A stretch of 64,000 bases of DNA from Stercorarius parasiticus (Eukaryota > Chordata > Aves > Charadriiformes > Stercorariidae): NCBI GenBank assembly GCA_013396915.1, contig VWZL01001371.1, positions 1,193,662-1,257,661 on the forward strand, read 5' to 3'. Positions 1-13,100 of this stretch are shown in pieces. The notes under the pieces are model-generated. The model saw only the letters and a program-made list of their open reading frames with translations, did not search any database and was not told where the DNA came from. A program made the translations under genes and the position numbers. How positions within the stretch are numbered: position 1 is the stretch's first letter; every line of letters begins with the position of its first letter.

Positions 1-1017
1 CATGCTGGCACGAACGGATGCCGTTGATGACAATAAATTTATAAGATACCTAGGATCATACAGATTTCATCAGGTATTCATGTGGGTGCCAGATGTTGTT
101 CTTCCGGAAGAGCTCATTCAGACAGCATAAATGTTCTTGATAAAGCGAGAACATTAGAAAATAATAGCTAGATTATTATTAACTTCTCTGGTATTTGTTA
201 TTAGAACACTGTCTATGAAGCACTTGTTTGGTGTTATTTATGTGGAGACCATATGGCAACAACATGTTCCCAGGAGTAAAATCTCTAGTGATTTTTGCAG
301 CAACCTTTTTGGCCAGAGCTCATCTCTTGGCTGCAAATACCCTGCTGAGCAGTGAGAGTAGAAGCAGTCCCTTGGCTAAAATAGCTATCCATTCAGTTAA
401 TTTGTCTGTAGAGGTGTCCTTGGGGCTAGGGTGGGGACTACCAAGCCTAGTACTTGTGGAAGGGGGGGAGCCCCAGCGAATCATGCCATTATCACACACT
501 CAACAGCCATGCTTACCTGCCCTGCGGACAGGCCCCACCACTCTGGCTGGTTCAGCAGCCTCCATCTATCCCACCTGCCCTTTTGGGACGCACCACATTG
601 CTGATTTTGGGCAGATAAAGCCCAGGCTCCTTCCCAGAAGAGCTCAGGCATCACGTCACAAGTGCAGATGGGATTTTTACGTGTTCAGGCTGCCTATTAA
701 GATAAATATGGTTATTACATAGGAGCACTGTGGATGACAGGCTACTTCTGGGTTGGCATCTTAGGTATAGCATAGCTAAAACCACTGTGGACGTAGTACT
801 GGGAATTATGTACAGGAAAACACCTTCCTTCTTTCAGAGTTCCGTGACCAAGAAGCTCCACAATGTCACTGCATAGCAGATCCAGTGCTAGTCTTCCTTC
901 GATCTGGAGAACATGCACATCTGTTTAGGTGTGGAAAAGCGTAAGACAAAAGTCTAAAACTTCACTAAGAACAATTTTATGCTAGAAGACCAGCAGCAGT
1001 AATACCTTGTTAGGTAA
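1..1017. other. left flank, probably 3' UTR or downstream region
   Basis: No coding exon is supported. A 164-codon plus ORF (228-722) lacks any recognisable motif. On the minus strand a good donor (GGGCAG|GTAAGCA, intron starting at 516) ends a GC-richer stretch at about 517-600 that could be an alternative 3' exon. Confidence 0.4.
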
Positions 1018-1138
1018 CTACCATGCATTGACTAATTCAGCCACATGTTGGGTTAACAAATCAGCAGCAGGCATTCTGGGAATATGAGACATTAAAACTG
1101 ATCTGAAATTGCAGTTAAGGGCAGACATTGTATTTCCT
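1018..1138 (-). CDS. terminal coding exon of the minus-strand gene
   Basis: The acceptor is 'aagtcttcacag', followed by one base that completes AG|A (Arg) from the previous exon, then 39 codons and TAG at 1018-1020. The peptide starts [11 protein letters not shown] and ends [16 protein letters not shown], which looks like an amphipathic C-terminal helix. An alternative is a donor at the final ATG|GTAGTT, which would extend the protein. No AATAAA is visible on this strand between here and the window edge, so the 3' UTR probably continues outside. Confidence 0.65.
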
Positions 1139-4100
1139 CTGTGAAGACTTAATAAGCAGAGACAGTGCATAAACAGAAAAAAAACTACCAAGCGAGGCTC
1201 CTCCCCTGTCTCTTTGCCTGCTTTTGCCTGACATGTCTCAGCTGGCCCTGAATTACACTGTGTCCGGCCAGCAGGCAGGCAGCCGCACATAGACTGGACA
1301 AACAGGGTTTTGTAAAAGAGGAATCAGGCTCTGCAGTTCCACTGTGATTTCCCAGCATGTCCTGATGTTTTTTCTGGGTGTGGGTCAATTACTGTTGAAG
1401 TTCCCCCTTATTCGTTCTGTTCAGCTTTCTCAGACTAGAATCCCAAGCAGCGCTAAAGCACTCAACCAGGGCTTTAGCTTTGCTAGAGCACAGTCTTGTA
1501 GAAAATGCAGCATCCTAAGATGTCCCATAGGAGCTTGTGTAGATAGTGTTATCTCAGACAAGAGCTGAAATGAAATAAACAGCAGTGTTTGTGCGGGGCT
1601 GGGCAAGCATTTAGGAAATCAGCAGGAGATGCCAAGTGAAGATAGTGGCTGAAGAGGGTGAAGATGCTACAGTCTCTGCATTAAGGGGAGAAAAGAAGAG
1701 AAAGCCCAAAAGCCACATTAGCAGTTGTTTGTGCAGCAGTTAGGCTGGAAGAATTGTGGACAAAATGATGATGAGGAGAGTCAAATCTATCTCTCAGAGA
1801 AAATCCTTACTGTTTCAAAGCTACTTTAATTTGCTTAAAACAAGGCGGAGGGTTGCTGGTTTCCCACATGCTGCTCATGCTTGAGCAGTCATCATCATCT
1901 GTATAAGGAAATAGAGCTGGGTGTAGCTCAATAGCTTGGCTGTGCATGATTCAGAGAGTAACCCCTTGTTCTACAACCAAATTAAAATCAGATGGTTCAT
2001 TACATCTCTAAAGAGTTAGCTTTCCCAACAGAAATGTTAATAGAAAAAGTTTGCAGAACAAAATCCAGGCACAATTTAGACACGCCAATAGCAGCCTCAA
2101 CCTATTGTGTTTATACATAAACCCTTTTTTTATGATTTCCTTCTATAGAAAAGAGACATTGCAATGTCAGCAAAGAGCTGTTTCTGGTTTTGTGCTGTAC
2201 AAGATTGACTGCTCTAAAACCAGCTACATTTATCTCCCTTCTCAGAGTTTCTTGTGTTGCATATGCCACGATTATTACTTTAGGGCCATTAACGGAAGAT
2301 CGGAAAGATCTCGCCTGCTTGCCTTTTTTTTTCTTCTTTTTAAAAAAAAAACCAAACAACTTTGGCTTGTATTTCCTCTCCTTGTGGTAAAGCATTTTGT
2401 GGAAAGTGTGGCCCAAGAGGAGACAAAATGTATTTGGGACACCTGGTAGTTTTCCTGAAGACCCAAAATTTAATCTTTTAATCAATTATTATATTAGTGG
2501 AGAATAGAAACTGATAGATTAAAAAAGTGGGCTATACTTGATGACAACACAAGCAAAAAAAAGTTAACATTTAGAGAATAGGTATACCTTAGACTGTGAG
2601 GATTGTGGACTTTTTTGCTGACACACACAGGTATTTTACAGCCTGTTTTGGGGGTTATTGCTAAACTTTGTCACATACTTAGTTACTAGACACTTTCATG
2701 GTGCTTTCTAGAGGTGTTCACAATGCTTGCCAAGTGCAGCCACCTGAGCTTCTAGGGAGATGCACAACTGCCAATTCTAGTGCTCGTAGTACATGGGTAT
2801 CTGCAGCATTGCCCACAAAGGTTGTCACAGGCATTTCAATGCCAAAAATAAAAAAAACCTGTCCTAAACCAGAGGATGTTAATGAAAACTGTGACTTCGA
2901 AGTGGACCGTCTCATTATAAGTAAACATTTCCCACAAAACATATGATGTCTAGAGACAGAATACAAGAAGACAGAGTAAGTGGAAACTCCCATTGTAGCC
3001 AGACAATAGCTAGCTAGTGGGTGTAAGTGAAGCAACTTGTTTAGTAAGTCAAAGAACTACTTTTTTTCCAAAAATATGAGTATTAAATGCAAACTGCCTT
3101 TGTCTTCGTTTTTTGGAAGACAGACCAATGATTTTTTTAAGTTCAAGATGACAACTCTCTTTCCCACTTGTATGTTGGTCAGGTGTTATTTAAACACTTC
3201 TTCTGGTATAGCTGTTCAGGCTTCTGTGTGATACTGGTAATAGACAATTTCAGTCTGCTCTGAGAAGAGCGCGTGTGTTGTGCTTACCTCCAAGTATACC
3301 ATACAAAAAACTGCTCCCCCAGCAAGGCCTTTATTTCATCCGGAGGCTGAGCTGGGGCTGGCTGCAGCATGCCATCGGGCCAGTTTGACTGCGTAGCTGA
3401 GTCTGGGAATTGCTTATTCTGCGTTCCACTAGAAGTAAAAGTGTTTCAATTAGCCATCAAATAAGTGTTTTCAGTACCATTTCCCACTTGACAGCAGGAA
3501 TACAGAGACAAATCCACTTGCTTGGCTCTCTGAACTGTGGCTTTTTCACTGTTACAGTGTAGAGGCTGCCTAAAATGCAGTTCTCGACTTTCAAGAGCAG
3601 CATATTTGTAAGACAGAGCTACCTTTATTCAGCACCTTTACCAGACTGTAGTTAGCAATCCTGATCCCTCTTGGGCATCTTGCAGGCTCACCAAAACCAG
3701 GAGCGATGTAGCATAGTGAAGCAATACCTGCTGAAGTTGCTATCTGAGCTCAGTTTGCACAGCAGCGACAGACAAATGAAGGCTCATACCCTCCGTCATC
3801 TTTGTCTGGGAAGCAAGTGTGCTTACAAGTGAAGGCACCGCAAGTTATTTGCCAGTAAACACAGCTGATGGGAAACTCAGCGGCTACTCTGCTTGGTTGT
3901 CCAGATTGGTCTCAACAGCACTATCACCAGCCCCGTGTCCTTTTTCTGTCACAGTACTTCAGAGTGGTGCACTCCGACTGTCAGTACTCAAAACCAGCGA
4001 TGTTTGTAGTACCTGCAAGACGTGAACCTATCTATGCCCAATCCACAAATCTGCTATGCACACATCTCAGTTATGCAGTTCGTGCCCCATGCTTTCTCTT

Positions 4101-7100
4101 CTTATGATGCCCCAAATGCTGGAATTCCTTTAGAGACCCTGAAGGAGGGTTGCCAACCTGCATACTACCATGCATTTGAACAGACAGTGGAAAGTAACTG
4201 GGGTTTCTCCTTTGAGTTTTTGTCAACATATTCGGTAACATTGTTGGTGATTGTAATACTCCACATGAAATACCAGCTACCTACAGGATAGTTCTAGCCT
4301 CCCCATCACTGTTTGAGTTAAGTGTGAAGAAATGCAGTTGCAAAGTTGGCTGGGCTGCTTTGTAGTAGCGTCACATTCAGTGAAAGTGAGTGGAGAGGAA
4401 AAAAAAGTGTGCAGCTCAGCAGACTGAGTGACGAAACATCTCACAGGTTGTCCACCGATAGTGACTGGACTCTGCTGATTGTTAGAAACATGAGTTCCAC
4501 TTGAGTAATTTCATAAGAGACTGCTGAGGGTCTGTTTCAGTGAAGGGATGATGCTTGAGATCTTTTGGAAAAAGAAAAAAAATAAATTCTAAGGCTCTTA
4601 TACTGCCAGGGAAAAAAGATACTGTGTGTTAAAAGCTAGCAAATTGGTCAGCCTCAGCGCTGGATTGTCTGCAATTTTAGGAAAAAAAACCCAGAAATCA
4701 GTATGCTGTACAAAATGAAACTTGGAGATAAGCTTGGGATGACATTTTAGGGGGTGAACCAAGTGTGTCCTTACTTCATGAAATCTCTTGATGAAGACCT
4801 TGGGCAAACTGGCACTGGTGAGGTGAAAAGACAATGAGTTATCCTCTTTCTGTTCTAGGCAGGTTCCTTTTTTCACTAGTATTCAGGCAGGAATCGGGTG
4901 AAGGCCAGAGACATACTTGAGTCTTGGCTTAGGAGAGAATCTGAAGACCTTTCACAGGACAAAGGCCTTAAACTTTGGGGGTTTTTTTGGTGTGTGATTC
5001 AAAGTGGGTCCAAATGACCTATTTGGCTGGGATAGTCTTTTTCATTGAGGCAACATAAACTGTAGACCCGCTCCCAGATTTAGTAAATCAGACAGAAGAT
5101 AAGGGTAGCTGCTGAAGCCTAGTGAAGAAGAGGAAAGTACTAGGCTGAAAGCAACAGCTAGAACAGCAGGGAAATACCTTGGTTAGTTCAGTAGGTAATC
5201 AGAAGGAGAATCACAGGTTGGCGTTTGTTGGCAGAGAATTGTCTGATCGTGGCTGATATTTGAGAATAACTGAAGATACAAAACTCGCAGACGGATGAAG
5301 GCATATACTTAAATGCTTGTCCTTTGGCTACTGTGAAGGCAGAAATAACTGGAGTCTTAAGTAGTACACTATAAATGGTCATATAGACCCCAAATTGAAG
5401 GAAAAGCATTATTTTCTTCACTAATTAAATCCAGTATGCTGACACCTTCTCAGTGGAGTACATTTCCAATTGTGAATTCATGAATGCCATTGAAAGTGAC
5501 AGGAATAATATTTAGATAGCTTATCTGTTCCATTTAATAAGATAAATTGGGGGTACTGGTGGATGAAAAGCTGGACATGAGCCAACAATGTGCACTTGCA
5601 GCCCAGAAGGCCAGTTGCATCCTGGGCTCCATCAAAAGAACCGTGGCCAGCAGATCAAGAGAGGTGATTCTACCCCTCTACTCTGCTCTAGTGAGACCCT
5701 ACCTGGACTACCGCGTCCACCTCTGGAGCTCTCAGCACAAGAAGGACATGGACCTGTTGGAGTGGGGCCAGAGGAGGCCATGAGGATGCTCAGAGGGCTG
5801 AAACACCTATCCTGTCGGGACAGGCTGTGAGAGTTGGGGGTGTTCAGCCTGGAGAAGAGAAGGCTCTGGGGAGACCTTATAGCAGCCTTCCATTACCTAA
5901 AGGGGGCCTACAGGAAAGCTGGGGAGGGGCTGTTTGCAAGGGCAGGCAGCGATAGGACGAGGGGCAATGGTTTTAAACTACAGCAGGGCAGGTTTAGATG
6001 AAACATTAGGAAGAAATTCTTTACTGTGAGGATGGTGAGACACTGGTCCAGGTTGCCCAGAGAGGTGGTGGAGGCCCCATCCCTGGGGGGGTTCAAGGCC
6101 AGGCTTGATGAGGCTCTGAGCAACCTGGTCTAGTTGAAGATGTCCCTGCTCACTGCAGGGGGGTTGGACTAGATGACCTTTAAAGGTCCCTTCCAACCCA
6201 ACACGTTCTGTGATTCTATGATGATTCTATGAAATAAGAGTTGTATAAAGTACTCTTGTACTGCAAAAGATCCTGCTCGTTTCAATGTGGAGATTCAAGT
6301 GCATTTGCTAAGGAGAACATGCTGCTAATGCCAAAGCATGAACTGGATTCATTTTACACCTGCACAGTTTCTGTCCACAGGAGAGCTGGCTGCCAGTAAC
6401 TGTAGCCACTGGGTTTGGCTCTTACCAAGATCCAAATATAAGCTGTTTAATTTTTAAAACTCAAACTGAAATCTTCCAAGCCCATTTTCAAGCAGTGCAG
6501 GGCACGAGTCAATCTGTTATGTGCTCATTGTATTGCGTTGTGCAACACTTCTGCAATGATTTGTCCACTCTTTGGATTTGCTGCTGTCTGTAGATCATGG
6601 CTCACGTTCTGCTCTACCAGTGTGGTTGAAATATTTAGGAGTTGAGCTAGGTACAGTGATACGAATGTGTCAGAAAGGTCATACAAAGTTCTAAAATCTA
6701 AAGCTTCATGCTACCGTACTGAGTATGTTATATTTTTGCAAGAATGTACTAGTAAAGTAATAACCCTTTCAGTGGACTCTTGACAGTTTAGTAACAGTAA
6801 TGATAGAGCTATAATATGCTGGCCACTGCCAAAAATAATCCAACAACTTTTCCGACTGTTCTGCCACCCTAAGAAAACACTACTTCAGTTCCAACTGGCT
6901 GGGTTTTAACCACAAAAGAGTTTATTTTCAGTAGGGCTTTTTTTTAAAGTTCTTTTACTGTCTTCTTCCCGGATTCCTGGTTGTGGTGGAATCCAGTAAA
7001 TGATGCAGTGTTATTCAAATGATGCTGAAGACAGCATCTGTATACTATTCCTCTCTACCTACCATTCTCAGAGATTAATAAAATATCCTACTGATTTAAG

Positions 7101-10100
7101 TATTTCTTCAGAATTTACATGCATTCAGGATTAAAGATCTGGGGGATAAAAAACCTCACTTCATTCTTATTTCTTAGTCCCAGCACATATGGTAGGAGAA
7201 ATGGCACATTATAAACATAAAATGTTATTTGCACATGAATGCTTTATAGGGGTTTACAGTAAAACAAATACAGTATTTACCAACTGATCTAAGGGCTGTC
7301 TGAAAGGCAGGTTGTAATGTATTCTTGCTTTCCTTGAAGAGTGCTGTATTTTTTTTCCTTTGAGGTTTTTGTCCTAGCATTATACAGTTCTGTAAATATG
7401 GTGATGTTTTGCTTTGTGAAATCTCAGGATGTGAGACTTGAAAGATCAGGAAAATAAACAAGCACCTGGTGGAGAAATCAGTAATTAAAGCCATATGATT
7501 GTGTTACAGTTTTACCAGCATGAAGTGGAAACTAAGACAACAAGCCTTGATTTTATGCCAGGACACCTCTGACACCTCATGTAATTACTGTCATAAGCAG
7601 GTGGGAGCATCCTCAGCTTGCATGAAGTGTGCTGCTGCTTGAATTGAAGGAATAAAATTTTCCAAAATGCTTTGGCAAGCCTTTTTGTTGTTTGTTGCCC
7701 ATAGTGCACCAGTAAAGCTTTAATTATATCTCAGTTTTTATCCTAGATACTTACTATTTGCTGCACAGAGTACTGATTAGGCTGTTAGAGCACAGAATCC
7801 AATGATAATATATGAGACCTGTCTGTCTTGTAGGTCTTGAGGTTCTTGGGTATCCTGCTGCTTCCAGTAATGCCTGACTAGGTAAAGTGAAGCACCAGAA
7901 TTGAATTGGGCTATCCATAAATGTTAGTAAAAATGAAGCATGTTTGTCTCTAACATAGAATATTTTAGTGCCTTATTTTAATAGAGAAGACAGTGCAGCC
8001 TTCTAATTGCACATTCAACATATTCCATTAAAGTAGCTCCTACGCTAGTAAGAGACAAGATAAATAATGCTCTGTTTAGCTCAATCAAATACAGCAAGTA
8101 AATTATTTTTTAAATAAAAATAAACACAGGCAAATAACATAGGCTAAGAATATTGTAATCTAAAGCATGATACAGTTTGGAATGTTGTTTTCTGTCATTC
8201 TTGAAGTTGTTGGCATATTTTAGGGATATGCAAAAAATAAACAGAAAGAGTATTTGAATCTTTTTGTCCTTATAACTACAGAAATGCTGATATATCTTGA
8301 ATTTATGAAATGATGCATGTTTCAGAAATGAGCTCCCTAGTGCAAATAACCTAGTTACTCTCAAATCTCATGCAGTTCATGAAGAAGGTACGGAAGAGCA
8401 AGGGATTAGGCTTGTGAGAACACACATCTGATTTACTAATTTTCAATTCAGATTACAGGAAATAGAAGAAAACCAACACCATACAAGCAGGAAATAATAG
8501 TTTTCAGAGTACTGAATAAGCCAATAGAGTCCCCAAAGTATTTGATTAGACTTCTCCATTTCAGAGATGAGAAGTGGTTGCTTTATTCAGTGATGACAAA
8601 AGAAATTGTTCATACTATACAGGGTTTGATCTGTGAAGTTTGTGCAGTTCTTTACAATGGCACAATATGGAGTGCGTGTGCTGTGCTAGGGCTACTGGTA
8701 GCAGATGGTTTGCAGCCAGTAAACTGCTGCTTGTTTTCTGGTATTATTTGCAATGATGGATGATATGCTTGGCTGTCTATGCAGCAAATGGGGTCATGGA
8801 GGTCACCAAAATAAGCAGCAAGTAGTGTGTTAGTTTTATCTTGCTGCTTCTGGTAGTAAGTGAGAAATGAGGGAGGCAGTTGCTGCTGAAGTTCCTGTTA
8901 AAGAGAAGGTGTCTAGTGGCACATCTTCCTCACTGAAACATTTCAACAGGTATATGAATTAAAATTTAGCAGTAACAATTGAGGGAAAAAATTTCTGAGA
9001 CCTGAGAGGCCTTGAAGGGAATCCTTAAGCCATTATGACTAAGAGGAGCGTCAGAGGCACTGCATTTCAGCTTTCCCTTGATCTTAGCTGGTGAGCAAGA
9101 AGATGGGAATTTCTAATGGACTCAAGATTTCATTCCTCTCTTGTATCTACGGTGACTCATCCTGAGCTTTATGTATGCTGAAGAGTCAGTTGGAAGCTAT
9201 CTGTGTCTCATACACTTCCTTTTGTTCCAAATACCTCTAGTACTGAAATGTTCCTTTGAGTATTTCTAGGGAGAGCAGTAGACTGAGAAAAATGCTGCCT
9301 TGCAGCGATGAGCATGCATCATGTCAGCATGATCATCATCATCACAGGATGTGCAACAGATATCTGCCTTTAGATTTCTGACTCAAGTTTAGTCTAGGCA
9401 AGGGTAATAACAAGAATGCTTGATAGCCCATGATGCATCTGTCCATTTTGGGTACTTAAGGGAAAATAGCACTATGAGTCTTGACCTGCAGGGTGGGGAT
9501 TCACCAAATCAGAAACCAGTGAGGCTTTGGAAAACGCTTCTTCTTAGGGTTTATTTTATGCTTATTGGGGCGTAAGTAATGGGAATGCAGGAGCCTAGTT
9601 TTATTGCTTCTGTCGTCCTGAACCAGTACATAAATATTTCAATTGCTAGTGCCTCTGCAGAGAAGCCCAAAAAGAGGAAAACAAGTCTGTTGCCCATCAC
9701 CTTCATTGATGCTCCTTTCCCTCCGAGCACAGGGTGCCGAGTGAAGCTGCCTGATGGGAGAGATCCAGCCTGCAGCAACAGGTGGGGGTTTCTTGCAGAA
9801 GGTGATGGAGACTCGTGACACAGTACAGACAGAGCTCAACTTTAAAAGGCTCACTTTGTCACTACTGAGTTGTAAATGTAATCGAGACTTCTGTTTCTAA
9901 GGATTTAATGTTAGGCATCATGACGCTTTCACATGTAGAATACAGTCATGGGAATTTAGAGTCATCAACAGTCATCTAAAATATAGCTTTCTTGGGAAAA
10001 CAATACATGATCTTCAGGTCACGATGGCCATACCAGTAAAAACTTGCAATGTGGTGCAGTTCTCATTGTGAGACATTGTCTGTTAGTACAGTGTTAAACA

Positions 10101-13100
10101 TGCACAGAGCCACTCTGACAGAAAATTTTATCCTATTTAAGATAACAAAGACAAACTGACAGTCATTAAATAAAAGGTACAGAAATTGTCTCTGTCAGGA
10201 TAAAAACCTCCTTAAATACAGCGAAGGAAGAATGATTTAGTGGTGATTTATCAAAACCAGTGAGAAATCTCTCTGAAAATAAGTAACAGAAAACAGCCTC
10301 ACGAGGAGCACGTGAATCTGATTCTCCTGAAGGCAATGGCCTGAATGGCATAAAACTGGTAAAATTAAGTGAGCTAGAAATAAAAATGCTGTCTAGAAAT
10401 AAGTTAATGGAGCATACTACAGTTCTATATCATCCCTATATTAACATCTATAAAGCAAATCCTAAAATTAATGATTGACACGTGATGATTACTTTGGAAC
10501 TTCCAATATAGACTTCAAACTGTAAATATATTTTATAGGACTCCAGGGTTTCATAAATCTTCGTTGGCACAAAGGAAGATCTCAGTCACTAACTGAAAGG
10601 AAAACTACTGCAGCATAAATGGGATAAATCCAGCCCACCCGTATGAAGGTGGATGCCTTTGAGGTCTATGGAAACAGGCGCCTCCGTCCTGCCCAGCTAC
10701 CAGCCAGCATGAAAGATCGCTGCTCACCCACAGCTCCTGTCCAAACACAAGAAGAGTTGTTCCCTAGTTGCTGCGTAAAACAGTGGGTCCAAAAGAGCTG
10801 CGTGAGTGTGTATGGCCTGCCCTTCTCTCCCTCTACACTTTACCCAAGGTTTCCAATACGAAATGATCGGAAATGAAAGAGCTGGAATTTCAGACTTTAT
10901 TTCAGACTAATTCAAACTGGAATTCATCTGGGAAAAGAAAGTATGAGGGCAATCAGACTACAATGTTACTATCCCATCTTACAGCCAAAAGTAGTTAAGG
11001 CAGAAAAATACAGTATCTTTAAGGGCCAGTAAACTTTTCCAACTAGTGATCTTATTCCAGCTATTCAGAAGGGAATGTAAATCCTGATTCTTGTCCAAAT
11101 CCTGATTAATAAGAAGCAGCTGAATCCTAACAACAATGCTAGCATTTAATTTTTTTTAAAGCTCATAATTTTCATTTTTGTTATGCTTTTTCACTTTTCT
11201 ACCACTGTACAAAGAAATATGAAACAAATGAGATTTTTAGCGATTGGACGTGTATTCTAGTATAATGTGGTGACTCCATGAGGTAGAAAATAAAAATGAG
11301 CTGGCATGTCATGGTCAGATTGTCAAAGATAGATTCCATCATTTGTAATGTTTCTCTAGATCTTGAATTTGGAAAAGAACATTTTACGCATACAGAAATT
11401 ATGGACACGATCCTCATGACTTTTAATACTTGATGCCTGTGTGTTTCAGGCTTTCCTGTTTTATTCATTCTTTACATCTAAAAGGAATTTTATCTTCTAC
11501 AAATCTTCCAGTGCTTTTATAACTATTTTAAAAGCCTCAATGATATATTAATAGGGCAGGAATTATGAAAGTACAAAAGGGAAGCTGAAGCGTGTCTGTA
11601 CTTAGCAAGTCAAAAGACAGGAAGGATGCAGCAAAGAAGGCGAAAGTTGAGAGAACTTTAAAATGTATGTTCTACTGAAGCTGAGGATCTGGCTGCACTT
11701 GATAAAAAAATTTATAGCTGGAGCAGTTCAAAATGACATCTTAGATTTTTTTCCATTAAAATCCCCTTAAGGATATAGAGAAAGGATTGCAAAATGAAAT
11801 TCCCACCTTACAAAATGGAGATGCTTTTGTGTCCATTCACAGATTTCTGAGATAGTAGAGAAACAGTCAATACTGAAACTGAATATTACTTGGTGTATGT
11901 AGGATTTTCCATCCAAAAATGTCGTTTTACAAGCACTTAATCATATGGGCCTCACCACTAGCTTATGGTCTATCAGTAGAAGTTACTTCTTTAGCAAGTG
12001 AAGAACCTGAAGAATAACATGGTATTCTTGCCAAACAACGACTATGTTCCTTTTCTCCCTTGCCCCCCCTTCTTTTTTTTTTTTTTTTTAAATTTCTAGG
12101 TTATTCTTTCTTATTTCTAAATCTATTTTACCTTCATGAGACCTACGGAATTCAGTTACCTTCTTAGTGATTTAATTTCCTCTCTAATGATTTACTTTAC
12201 ATGACAATATGGAAATCGTGACAAGAAAACTCAAATGAGAGCTTTAGAAATTGACTTCCTTATTTTCATTGCAGTTGAAAATGGGTATTGACCCCACAGC
12301 AATCACATTCATTCTGTGCTTACTGTAACTACATTTAACTCATTTTGTTAAAAGTCCACATAAGATATGGGAATAATACTTTTAAGTAACTTAAAATGTT
12401 AATATTTTTCAAAAAATCAACATGCCCCAAGTTGAATTGAATGTATAAAGAACTAGTAATTGGGCTGTTGCCCATTAGCGGTTTGACTTCTTTATTCTTT
12501 GACATATCCTGTAAATTTGAGAAGTATATCATTTTCTAGATGAGTACTGGACATAAGTAATGGAGAGCAGTGAGCTGTGTCCTGCCATCCGTGCGAAGAT
12601 TCGGGCAGATATTTGCTTATCTTCTCATTGCAAAGCCTGAGCTGCTTCTGAAGGTGGTGAAGGTGTAGTAGTGATGCTCAAACTCTTGTACTCCACCTTG
12701 CCGTTCCCATTTAATTTGCATTCGAAACAATTTCCTTACAATTGCTAAGTACTCCACTACAGAGTTGTGAAATATGGTGGGTTTTGCCATCTAAACTAAG
12801 CAAATACAGGAACACTGAGAGAGTTATCAGATTGCAGCGTCATCTGTGTAACTGTTGTAATGTTTTCTGTAAGCACAAGTAACTCTTATGGGAGAAATAA
12901 GAGTCTCCTGACACTTAGGGTAGTTTACCAAGGTAAACACGAGGTTCTTTAAGCCATTTGTTCTAATATTTTGGATCATTTGGACATGATCAGAAAAAGG
13001 AAACAAGCAAATAGGATATCATCTTTGAGTTCTAGCACTTCAGAAGCAATGATGCTACATAATTTTCTCTGAAGAAACAGGGCTGTTTTGTAAACTGTGG

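Noticed and set aside
228..722. 164-codon plus ORF
   Set aside because: It starts at a non-ATG codon, shows no domain and overlaps a GC-richer stretch where the minus strand also has a good donor. Treated as chance.
1924..1985. tRNA-like stretch with 'tgtagctcaatagctt'
   Set aside because: It resembles a D-arm, but there is no pairing acceptor stem, no anticodon arm and no consensus GTTCGAATC T-loop.
5547..5830. ORFs with reverse-transcriptase similarity read as a gene
   Set aside because: They are the decayed C-terminus of the CR1 ORF2, broken by a frameshift and stops; annotated as a mobile element instead.
9579..9818. Plus ORF over 9579-9818 with a possible GTGGGG donor
   Set aside because: The minus exon 9701-9769 explains this GC-richer segment with better splice sites and phase agreement.
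12732..12800. Minus exon-like segment reading [18 protein letters not shown]
   Set aside because: It exits with T, which would form TAA with the AA opening exon 11812-11846, and no intermediate exon repairs this.
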